Below are positions 1 to 6,371 of a stretch of 7,518 nucleotides of DNA, in pieces. The notes below the pieces were generated by a model, which was not told where the DNA came from, searched no databases, and worked only from the letters and a program-made list of their open reading frames with translations. Both the position numbers and the translations under genes were made by a program. Every line of letters starts with the position of its first letter. The first letter of the stretch is position 1. The stretch is from CAYPYI01 sp964415085 (GTDB taxonomy: Bacteria; Bacillota; Clostridia; Tissierellales; Tissierellaceae), in contig CAYPYI010000069.1 in assembly GCA_964415085.1 (NCBI GenBank), positions 1-7,518 on the forward strand. Direction: 5' to 3'.

Positions 1-1283
1 AATATACAGGATATACAGCAAAAGAAAAAATTGAAATGGTAAGAGAAATAATGAAAGCTAAGAAAGTTGATAATTACTTAATTTCAACTTTAGATGATAT
101 AGCATGGGTTTATAATATTAGGGGAAGGGATATTCCTTCAAATCCAATGATTCTATCATATGGACTTATAACTTTAGATAAAGCTTATTTATGTATAGAT
201 GAAAATAAACTTAACGATGAAGTTATTGAACATTTAAAAGAAAATAACATTATAATTAAAGATTATGATGAGATTTTAGATTTAGTTAAAGCTATTGAAT
301 CTAATGAAAAAGTTATATTAGATAAAACAAAAGTAAATAACTGGCTTTATGAAGGCATTAAAGAAGATATAATAGTTAAAAATGAAATTAATATAACAGC
401 TAAATTAAAATCTGTAAAAAATGAAACAGAAATGAAAAATCAAAAAAATGTATATATAAAAGATGGTATTGCATTTACTAAAGTTATTCATTGGATAGAA
501 GAAAACAAGGGAAATATAAATGAATATGATGTAAGTGAAAAGTTAGAAGAATTTAGATCTGAAAATGATTTATATATTGAACCAAGTTTCAAAAGTATAG
601 CAGCTTATGAGTCTAATGCAGCAATGATGCATTACAGACCAAGTAAGGATAAATCTAGCATTCTTGAAAAAAGAGGAACATTCCTTCTAGATGCTGGAGG
701 TCAATATATAGATGGAACTACAGATACTACAAGAACAATAAGACTTGGAGACGTAAGTGATGAGCAAATAAAAGATTTTACTCTTACTCTTATGAGTCAT
801 ATTAACCTTATATCATCAAGATTCTTAGAAGGAACATCAGGCTTTAAATTAGATGCAATTGCAAGATATCCTATGTGGCAAGAAGGATTAGATTATAAAT
901 GTGGAACAGGTCATGGAGTAGGACATTTCTTAAGTGTTCACGAAGGTCCTCATAGAATAGCAAATGTATTTAATGATGTAGCATTAGAAGAAGGAATGGT
1001 AGTAACTATAGAGCCAGGAGTATATAAACCAGGAAAACATGGAATAAGAATTGAAAATGTGGGATTAGTTAGAAAAGATATAAACACAGATTCTGGACAA
1101 TTTTTATCATTTGAAGTTTTATCATTTGTACCAATAGATACAAGCCTAGTAAATAAGGATATGTTAAGTAAAAGAGATATTGATTGGTTAAATGCGTATA
1201 ATAAAAAAGTGTATGAAAAACTAAAAGATCACTTAGATCAGGATGTAAAAGATTGGTTAAAAGAAAAAACTAAAGAAATATAA
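1..1283 (+). CDS. Xaa-Pro aminopeptidase (M24B), copy 1, 5'-truncated by window edge
   Basis: Cytosolic metallopeptidase of the aminopeptidase P family, which removes an N-terminal residue preceding proline. Only the C-terminal part is visible. The reading frame is open from base 3 without an upstream stop, and the codons before the first ATG (position 36) encode YTGYTAKEKIE, which aligns with YTGLSTKEKIK inside the second copy. That ATG is therefore internal, and roughly 165 residues lie outside the window. Visible parts are the end of the second creatinase-like domain, the M24 pita-bread domain and the short C-terminal M24_C tail. All five expected metal ligands are present: the two Asp of LLDAGGQYIDGTTDTTRT (codons at 690 and 723), His of GTGHGVG (912), Glu of TIEPGVY (1011) and Glu of RIENV (1053). 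The protein is about 60% identical to copy 2 by eye. It ends at a TAA followed directly by a terminator. The enzyme looks intact where visible. The family call is secure; the exact substrate is inferred. Confidence 0.93.
   Translation, partial: YTGYTAKEKIEMVREIMKAKKVDNYLISTLDDIAWVYNIRGRDIPSNPMILSYGLITLDKAYLCIDENKLNDEVIEHLKENNIIIKDYDEILDLVKAIESNEKVILDKTKVNNWLYEGIKEDIIVKNEINITAKLKSVKNETEMKNQKNVYIKDGIAFTKVIHWIEENKGNINEYDVSEKLEEFRSENDLYIEPSFKSIAAYESNAAMMHYRPSKDKSSILEKRGTFLLDAGGQYIDGTTDTTRTIRLGDVSDEQIKDFTLTLMSHINLISSRFLEGTSGFKLDAIARYPMWQEGLDYKCGTGHGVGHFLSVHEGPHRIANVFNDVALEEGMVVTIEPGVYKPGKHGIRIENVGLVRKDINTDSGQFLSFEVLSFVPIDTSLVNKDMLSKRDIDWLNAYNKKVYEKLKDHLDQDVKDWLKEKTKEI
890..923 (+). repeat. 34-base exact direct repeat, copy in aminopeptidase 1
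   Basis: These 34 bases are identical to 3794-3827 in the second aminopeptidase gene and encode DYKCGTGHGVG around the metal-binding His. This is conserved coding sequence shared by paralogs and not a mobile element. The identity extends to the third codon positions. Confidence 0.85.
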
Positions 1284-1284
1284 A

Positions 1285-1305
1285 AAAACCGCCTTTGGCG
1301 GTTTT
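1285..1305. terminator. Bidirectional intrinsic terminator between convergent genes
   Basis: A perfect 9-bp stem, AAAACCGCC with GGCGGTTTT, closes a 3-base loop (TTT). On the plus strand it is followed by a T-rich stretch (TTTTAATTTTT), and on the minus strand by a run of seven T. It begins just after the aminopeptidase stop codon and its right arm overlaps the first two bases of the LCP stop codon (1304-1306). It can therefore end transcription from both sides. The GC core stands out sharply in this AT-rich sequence. Confidence 0.92.
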
Positions 1306-2233
1306 AATTTTTAGGAAACATTTCATTATATAATTTCATCATTTCTTCTGGATAATAAACAAAATAACTTATATCATTTATATATTTTCCTTCTCCTGGA
1401 AGAGTAGAAGTATTTATAGTATCAAAATCCATACTCTTAGCAGCCCAAGCTCCACGAATTACAGTTTTTAGTGGTATATTAGTATCAACATATTTATTAT
1501 AAATACTAATAAACTTAGGTAATTTTAAAAAGTTTTTTGGTCTTAAACTTTGTTTTATTAACTCTTTTAAAAAAGCTTGTTGAGCTTGAATCCTTCCAAC
1601 ATCACCTTGAGGATATCCTGTTCCATCATTATTCTTTCTCCATCTTAGAAACTGTATAGCTTGATCTCCATTTAGTGTTTGTTCTCCTTCTTTTAAGTCA
1701 ACATGAAATTCTTTTCCTTCAGTTGTATCATCATATTTCATATCTCTAGGTACATAAATTTCAACCCCACCTATAGCATCTACAACCTCTTCTACAGCTT
1801 TATAATTTAACCTAACATAATACTCAACATTGGAGTCAAAAAGCTTGTTAACAGCATTTAGACTATAATCAATGCCACCATGAGCGTGAGCATGATTAAT
1901 TTTATCAAAATAGCCATTATCTTTTTTTACTCTAGTATCTCTAGGGATACTCAACATATTCATTTGTTTAGAATTAAAATCAAATCTAGTCAAAATCATA
2001 GTATCACTTCTTTGACCTTTCGTATCTTCTAAATCAAAAGCATCAATTCCAACAAGTAGGAAGTCAATTTTATCAACTTTTCCTTTATCTATTACATCTT
2101 TTTCCACATAAGAATCATCATCTGGCTTAATATCATCTACAATAAGTAATAACTTATCTCCTAAGTACATAAATAGTCCTATAAAAATCATGGCTGATAT
2201 TAAAAATATCATAAAGAATTTTCTTTTATTCAC
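1304..2233 (-). CDS. LytR-CpsA-Psr (LCP) family cell-wall glycopolymer ligase
   Basis: LCP enzymes transfer lipid-linked anionic polymers (teichoic acids, capsule or similar) onto peptidoglycan at the outer face of the membrane. The 309-residue protein has a short basic N-terminus (MNKRK), one membrane anchor at about residues 7-31, and then the extracellular LCP domain at about 54-225. Family motifs are clear: LLVGIDAF (59-66), RSDTMIL (75-81), SIPRDTRV (95-102), NHAHAHGG (113-120), IGGVEIYVPRDM (154-165) and GDVGRIQAQQ (210-219). The acidic and Arg residues in these motifs (D64, D77, R98, R214) are of the kind that bind Mg2+ and the polyprenyl pyrophosphate in this family. The start is GTG at 2233-2231, preceded by AAAGAGGTG with a 6-base spacer. 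The length is normal for the family. It is a single-gene transcript on this strand, divergent from the second aminopeptidase gene. Which polymer it attaches cannot be told from the sequence. No other cell-wall gene is nearby. Confidence 0.93.
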   Translation of the reverse strand: MNKRKFFMIFLISAMIFIGLFMYLGDKLLLIVDDIKPDDDSYVEKDVIDKGKVDKIDFLLVGIDAFDLEDTKGQRSDTMILTRFDFNSKQMNMLSIPRDTRVKKDNGYFDKINHAHAHGGIDYSLNAVNKLFDSNVEYYVRLNYKAVEEVVDAIGGVEIYVPRDMKYDDTTEGKEFHVDLKEGEQTLNGDQAIQFLRWRKNNDGTGYPQGDVGRIQAQQAFLKELIKQSLRPKNFLKLPKFISIYNKYVDTNIPLKTVIRGAWAAKSMDFDTINTSTLPGEGKYINDISYFVYYPEEMMKLYNEMFPKN

Positions 2234-2239
2234 AATTTA

Positions 2240-2248
2240 CACCTCTTT
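2240..2248 (-). promoter_or_regulatory. Ribosome binding site deciding the GTG start of the LCP gene
   Basis: Read on the minus strand, AAAGAGGTG lies 6 bases before GTG. It supports the GTG at 2233 as the start over the in-frame ATG at residue 8, which would remove the basic N-terminus of the membrane anchor. Confidence 0.8.
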
Positions 2249-2267
2249 AATCTTGTAAGATAAAACA

Positions 2268-2276
2268 ATTATATCA
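2268..2276 (-). promoter_or_regulatory. Extended -10 promoter of the LCP gene
   Basis: The minus strand reads TGATATAAT, a TGn extension plus a consensus TATAAT hexamer at 2273-2268. No good -35 hexamer is found 16-18 bases upstream, which fits an extended -10 promoter. Transcription would begin near 2261, giving a leader of about 28 bases. This is inferred from sequence only. Confidence 0.6.
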
Positions 2277-2360
2277 TAAATAAATAAAAAAGATTTATTA
2301 GCCTTAAAATTTAAGAAAAATGTAATATATTATACATTCAATACATATTCAATAATTATT

Positions 2361-2369
2361 TGATATAAT
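2361..2369 (+). promoter_or_regulatory. Extended -10 promoter of the second aminopeptidase gene
   Basis: TGATATAAT contains a TGn motif at 2361-2363 and TATAAT at 2364-2369. The -35 region (around 2341-2346, ATACAT) is poor. Two more TATAAT hexamers follow at 2373-2378 and 2387-2392, so the exact start site is uncertain, but the first has the TG extension. Transcription from it would begin near 2376, about 36 bases before the TTG start. Confidence 0.6.
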
Positions 2370-2398
2370 GTATATAATATAAGTTCTATAATTAATTT

Positions 2399-2405
2399 GG
2401 GAGGG
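2399..2405 (+). promoter_or_regulatory. Ribosome binding site that fixes the TTG start at 2412
   Basis: GGGAGGG at 2399-2405 is a strong Shine-Dalgarno sequence with a 6-base spacer to TTG at 2412-2414. An in-frame upstream TTG at 2397 shares a base with this site, so it cannot use it and has no good site of its own. Confidence 0.85.
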
Positions 2406-2411
2406 ATAAAT

Positions 2412-4187
2412 TTGAGTATAAATGAAAAATTAAAAGAATTAAGAATGCTTATGGAAAAAAACAATATAGATGTCTATATCGTTCCAACAGCAGACCCGCA
2501 TCAATCAGAATACGTAGCAGATTATTATAAGACAAGAGAATTTATAACAGGTTTTACAGGATCTCAAGGTACAGCAGTAATTACGAAAGAAGTAGCACTA
2601 TTATGGGCTGATGGTAGATATTTTATCCAGGCAGAAAAGCAAATTGAAAATACAGAATTTAAACTTATGAAAATGGCAACACCAGGATATCCTAGTATGA
2701 TAGAGTGGTTACAAGAATATTTACAAGATAATCATGTTGTAGGATTTGATGGAAAACTTATATCCCAAAGATTATTTGAAAATATAAAAAATGCAAATGA
2801 AGGGAAAAATATTACTTATAATAAAGATAATGATTTAATTGGAGAAATTTGGACGGATAGAGAAGAACTTCCTAAAACTAAAGTATTTTTACATGATATT
2901 GAATATACAGGTTTATCAACAAAAGAAAAAATAAAACAAGTAAGAGATATTATGAGTAAAGACAATATAGATTACTTTGTAATAGGATCATTAGATGATA
3001 TAGCTTGGCTTTATAATATAAGGGGAAGAGATATAGAGAGTAATCCAGTTACTATATCATATGCTTTAATATCAAATAAAGAAGCTGTATTATATATAGA
3101 TGAAGAAAAATTAACAAAAGATGTAATTAATAAACTTAACCTTGATGAAGTTTTAATTAAAGGATATGAGGATATTAAAAAAGATTTAGAAGATATAACT
3201 AATTCTAAAGTAGCACTTAATAAAACAAGAATAAATAGCTGGATATTTGAAAGTTTAAATGAAAACTTAGAAGTTATAGATCAAATAGATATAACTACAA
3301 ATTTAAAAGCTATAAAAAATGAAACAGAAATTAAAAACCAGAAAAATGCATATATTAAAGATGGAGTAGCAATGACTAAACTGTTCTACTGGATAGATAA
3401 AAATATTGAAAGTGGAATAGTTACTGAGTTAAGCGCTGAAGAAAAATTAGAAGAAATAAGAAAAGATATGGATAAGTATATAGAACCAAGCTTTGCAAGT
3501 ATCTCTGCTTATAAAGAAAATGCAGCTATGATGCACTATAAAGCAACTGAAGATTCATTTAGTGTATTAGAAGAAAAAGGAATGTATCTACTTGATGCTG
3601 GTGGACAATATTTAGATGGAACAACAGACACTACAAGAACAATAGCTTGTGGAGAGTTAACAGATGAAGAAAGAAAAGATTTTACCTTAACTTTAAAAGG
3701 ACATATAAATCTAATATCTGCAAAATTCCTAAAAGGAACAACAGGATATGTATTAGATGGTATTTGTAGATATCCATTATGGAAACATGGATCAGATTAT
3801 AAATGTGGAACAGGTCATGGAGTAGGATATTTACTAAATGTACATGAAGGACCTCACAGTATATCACCTAGATATATAGATGTACCATTAGAAGAAGGAA
3901 TGGTAGTTACGATAGAACCTGGAGTATATAAAACAGGAAAACATGGGATAAGAATAGAAAATGTTGTTGCTGTTAAAAAAGATATATTTACAGATTCAGG
4001 ACAGTTTTTATCATTTGAAGTATTATCATTTGTGCCAATAGATTTAAACTGTATAGATAAGAATTTACTTTATGAAGATGAAAAAGATTGGCTAAATAGT
4101 TATCATGATGAAGTTTATGAAAAACTAAGTCCATATTTAAGTGAAGATGAGAAAACTTGGTTAAAAGAAAAAACTAAAGATATATAA
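2412..4187 (+). CDS. Xaa-Pro aminopeptidase (M24B), copy 2, complete
   Basis: A complete three-domain aminopeptidase P of 591 residues, similar in size to eukaryotic APP1-type enzymes and larger than two-domain bacterial PepP. It cleaves the N-terminal residue of peptides with proline at position 2 and should act in the cytosol; no signal peptide is seen. With translation from TTG at 2412 the protein begins MSINEKLKEL. Domains are two creatinase-like N-terminal domains (about 5-140 and 160-315), the M24 catalytic domain (about 318-540) and a short M24_C tail (about 545-591). Metal ligands are D395 and D406 in LLDAGGQYLDGTTDTTRT, H469 in GTGHGVG, E502 in TIEPGVY and E516 in RIENV; H478 and H482 in HEGPH fit the substrate site. 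An open frame extends upstream to a TTG at 2397, but the GGGAGGG site at 2399-2405 makes 2412 the better start. The gene stands alone, between its own promoter and terminator. It is a paralog of the gene at the left edge. Confidence 0.95.
   Translation: MSINEKLKELRMLMEKNNIDVYIVPTADPHQSEYVADYYKTREFITGFTGSQGTAVITKEVALLWADGRYFIQAEKQIENTEFKLMKMATPGYPSMIEWLQEYLQDNHVVGFDGKLISQRLFENIKNANEGKNITYNKDNDLIGEIWTDREELPKTKVFLHDIEYTGLSTKEKIKQVRDIMSKDNIDYFVIGSLDDIAWLYNIRGRDIESNPVTISYALISNKEAVLYIDEEKLTKDVINKLNLDEVLIKGYEDIKKDLEDITNSKVALNKTRINSWIFESLNENLEVIDQIDITTNLKAIKNETEIKNQKNAYIKDGVAMTKLFYWIDKNIESGIVTELSAEEKLEEIRKDMDKYIEPSFASISAYKENAAMMHYKATEDSFSVLEEKGMYLLDAGGQYLDGTTDTTRTIACGELTDEERKDFTLTLKGHINLISAKFLKGTTGYVLDGICRYPLWKHGSDYKCGTGHGVGYLLNVHEGPHSISPRYIDVPLEEGMVVTIEPGVYKTGKHGIRIENVVAVKKDIFTDSGQFLSFEVLSFVPIDLNCIDKNLLYEDEKDWLNSYHDEVYEKLSPYLSEDEKTWLKEKTKDI
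3794..3827 (+). repeat. 34-base exact direct repeat, copy in aminopeptidase 2
   Basis: Second copy of the repeat at 890-923, in the same orientation and frame, 2904 bases away. Recombination between the two would delete the LCP gene and leave one hybrid aminopeptidase. Whether this occurs is unknown. Confidence 0.85.
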
Positions 4188-4196
4188 TAAAAAAAA

Positions 4197-4225
4197 TCTG
4201 TACAAGATATTGTGCAGAGTTTTTT
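4197..4225 (+). terminator. Intrinsic terminator of the second aminopeptidase gene
   Basis: A 9-bp stem (TCTGTACAA with TTGTGCAGA, one G-U pair) closes the loop GATA and is followed one base later by six T (4220-4225). It begins 10 bases after the stop codon and separates this gene from the uvrC operon. Confidence 0.85.
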
Positions 4226-4254
4226 CTCTTAATTACAACTTTTAAACATCTATA

Positions 4255-4263
4255 TGATATAAT
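4255..4263 (+). promoter_or_regulatory. Extended -10 promoter of the uvrC operon
   Basis: TGATATAAT again gives a TGn extension plus TATAAT at 4258-4263. A weak -35 candidate is TTACAA (4233-4238) with a long 19-base spacer. Transcription would begin near 4270, about 21 bases before the uvrC ATG. No SOS-type (LexA) operator was recognised at this promoter. Confidence 0.65.
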
Positions 4264-4290
4264 ATAGATAATAAAAGAAGGTGATAGTTA

Positions 4291-6162
4291 ATGATAGGAA
4301 TAGAAGAGAAATTAGATAAGCTTCCTGCAAAACCTGGTGTATATATTATGAAGGATGAAAAAGAAGAGATAATATATGTAGGTAAAGCTATATCTTTAAG
4401 AAATAGAGTAAGACAATACTTTCAACCGGGAAATAATCAAGGGTTAAAAGTAAAAAATATGGTTAAAAATATAGATGATTTTGAATATATAATTGTAGAT
4501 AATGAAGTTGAAGCTTTAATACTAGAGGCCAACTTAATAAAAAAACATAAACCTAAATATAATATATTATTAAGAGATGATAAACAGTATCCATATATTA
4601 AGGTAACACTAAATGAAAAATTTCCAAGAGTTGTTAAAACAAGAGAAGTAAAAAAAGATAAGGCAAAATACTATGGACCTTATCCTAGTGCTACAGCAGT
4701 TAATGACTTTTTAGAAATAATCCATAGTATTTATCCTATAAGAACATGTAAGCTCAATCTTGATAATGAAGAAAATATAGGTAAGCTTAGACCTTGTCTT
4801 AATTACTTTATTAATAGATGTAAAGCTCCATGTCAAGGATTCATAGAAGAAGATGAATATAATATTATGATAAGCGAAATAATGAGATTCTTAGCTGGAA
4901 ATAAGGATGATTTAATAGATAAAATTCAAATGAAAATGACGCAGGCAAGTAAGGATTTAGAGTTTGAAAAAGCTGCTTCTTATAGGGATCAATTAATATC
5001 TTTAAATTTACTTCAAGAAGAGCAAAAGATTGTATCTACTTCACTTAAAGACCAAGATGTAATAGGTCTGGCAAGAGGAATAGAGGAAGTTTGTATACAA
5101 ATCTTCTTTATAAGAGCAGGTAAAATAGTAGGTAGAGAACACTTCTTATTAGAAGACAGTTATGGAAGTGAAAGAGGGGAAATATTAAGTTCATTTATAA
5201 AGCAGTTCTATATGGGTTCTGCATATATTCCAAAAGAAATAATAATTGATACAAACATAAATGATTTGGAAACTGTAGAGGTTTGGTTAAGCGATAAAAA
5301 AGAATCAAAGGTTGAAATAACAGTTCCTCAAAGAGGAGATAAAGTAAAACTAGTTGAAATGGTAAATAAAAATGCAAGAGATATGCTTGATAAATATGGA
5401 GATAAGTTTTTGAAAAAACATAGACAAAACATTAAAGCTCTAGAAGAGATACAATATACTTTAGGACTTGAAAATTTACCAAAGAGAATTGAAGCTTATG
5501 ATATTTCAAATATAAGTGGTATGCAAGCAGTAGGAAGCATGGTTGTTTTTGAAAATGGAGAAGCCAAAAGGTCAGATTATAGAAGATTTAAAATAAAAAG
5601 CCTAGATGGCAAACCTGATGATTATTCGAGTATGAACGAAGTACTAAGTAGAAGATTTATAAGAGGAATAAAGCAGAGAGAAAAACTAAAAGATGATAAC
5701 AATATAAATAGTTTTACATCCTTTCCAGATTTACTAATGATTGATGGTGGGAAGGGGCAAGTAAATGTAGTAAAAGATGTACTAAAAAGATTAGGCTTAA
5801 ATATAGAAGTATGTGGTCTTGTAAAAGATGATAAACATGATACAAGAGGTATAATTTATGAAAATGAAGAGTATATACTTAATATAGATTCTTTGGGCTT
5901 TAGAATGATATATAAAATTCAAGAAGAAGCTCATAGGTTTGCAATAAGTTATCATAGAACATTAAGAGATAAAAATCTTTTCAAATCTCAACTAGATGGA
6001 ATTAAGGGTATAGGAGAGGTTAGAAAAAAAGATTTAATGAAACATTTTAAGAGTATTGAAAAAATAAAAAATGCTAGTTTAGAAGAATTATTAGAAGTAG
6101 AATCTATGAACACATTAGCAGGAGAAAACTTAATTAAGCATTTTAAAAGGGAGGAAAACTAA
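4291..6162 (+). CDS. uvrC: UvrABC excinuclease subunit C
   Basis: UvrC makes both incisions around a DNA lesion during nucleotide excision repair, after UvrA and UvrB have located the damage. The protein has 623 residues, the usual length. The N-terminal GIY-YIG nuclease (about 12-92), for the 3' cut, shows PGVYIM with Y18, IIYVGKA with Y29, R39 and E79. Cysteines C153, C169, C177 and C181 match the four-Cys set that binds an Fe-S cluster in some studied UvrC proteins. A UVR motif that contacts UvrB lies at about 207-242. The C-terminal RNase H-like nuclease, for the 5' cut, has D404 (EAYDIS), D485 (IDGGKGQ) and H548 (EAHRFA) as its expected triad. Helix-hairpin-helix DNA-binding repeats fill about 567-622. 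AAGGTGA at 4278-4284 precedes the ATG. It is the first gene of a three-gene operon. The uvrA and uvrB genes are not in the window. All key residues are present and there are no signs of damage. Confidence 0.98.
   Translation: MIGIEEKLDKLPAKPGVYIMKDEKEEIIYVGKAISLRNRVRQYFQPGNNQGLKVKNMVKNIDDFEYIIVDNEVEALILEANLIKKHKPKYNILLRDDKQYPYIKVTLNEKFPRVVKTREVKKDKAKYYGPYPSATAVNDFLEIIHSIYPIRTCKLNLDNEENIGKLRPCLNYFINRCKAPCQGFIEEDEYNIMISEIMRFLAGNKDDLIDKIQMKMTQASKDLEFEKAASYRDQLISLNLLQEEQKIVSTSLKDQDVIGLARGIEEVCIQIFFIRAGKIVGREHFLLEDSYGSERGEILSSFIKQFYMGSAYIPKEIIIDTNINDLETVEVWLSDKKESKVEITVPQRGDKVKLVEMVNKNARDMLDKYGDKFLKKHRQNIKALEEIQYTLGLENLPKRIEAYDISNISGMQAVGSMVVFENGEAKRSDYRRFKIKSLDGKPDDYSSMNEVLSRRFIRGIKQREKLKDDNNINSFTSFPDLLMIDGGKGQVNVVKDVLKRLGLNIEVCGLVKDDKHDTRGIIYENEEYILNIDSLGFRMIYKIQEEAHRFAISYHRTLRDKNLFKSQLDGIKGIGEVRKKDLMKHFKSIEKIKNASLEELLEVESMNTLAGENLIKHFKREEN
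6149..6154 (+). promoter_or_regulatory. Ribosome binding site of the pspC-domain gene, inside uvrC
   Basis: GGGAGG lies in the last codons of uvrC, 7 bases before the ATG at 6162. The uvrC stop and this start overlap as TAATG, an arrangement typical of translational coupling. Confidence 0.85.
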
Positions 6163-6368
6163 TGTCAGAGAAAAAATTATATAAATCTAATACCAACAAA
6201 ATGGTAGCAGGGGTTTGTGGTGGTATTGGAGAATATTTAAATGTAGATCCAACGGTAATTAGACTTTTAGCTGTTTTCTTATCAATAGGAACACTTATTT
6301 TTGGTGGAGTAGCAGCATATATAATAGCAGCAATTATTATACCAGAAAACCCTGTAAAGGAGTATTAG
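6162..6368 (+). CDS. Small PspC-domain membrane protein
   Basis: A 68-residue protein that is almost entirely one PspC domain. In enterobacteria, PspC is part of the phage-shock system that responds to inner-membrane stress. Stand-alone versions in Firmicutes are common and mostly uncharacterised. The hallmark KLYKS-N-x-x-x-x-GVCGGIGEYLNVDPTVIRLL fits residues 5-36, followed by one long hydrophobic stretch at about 33-60 and a short PENP tail. The gene starts within the uvrC stop codon (TAATG) and ends three bases before hprK, so it is locked into this operon. No pspA or pspB homolog is visible nearby. Its role here is unknown; a membrane-stress or membrane-anchoring function is an inference from the family. 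Confidence 0.92.
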   Translation: MSEKKLYKSNTNKMVAGVCGGIGEYLNVDPTVIRLLAVFLSIGTLIFGGVAAYIIAAIIIPENPVKEY

Positions 6369-6371
6369 TAT

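Noticed and set aside
2234..2411. Small RNA or small ORF in the divergent intergenic region
   Set aside because: The 178 bases are explained by two promoters and two ribosome sites. No structured RNA or coding frame with a ribosome site was seen.
890..3827. Direct repeats as evidence of a mobile element carrying the LCP gene
   Set aside because: The repeats are conserved active-site codons of paralogous genes. No transposase, terminal inverted repeats or target duplications are present.
3682..3867. Open frame on the minus strand inside the second aminopeptidase gene
   Set aside because: It is fully inside a clear coding region, its translation is low-complexity Leu/Ile/His-rich, and it lacks a good ribosome site and any family match.
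5195..5377. Open frame on the minus strand inside uvrC
   Set aside because: Antisense shadow of a confidently assigned gene, with a Leu/Phe-rich translation typical of such shadows.
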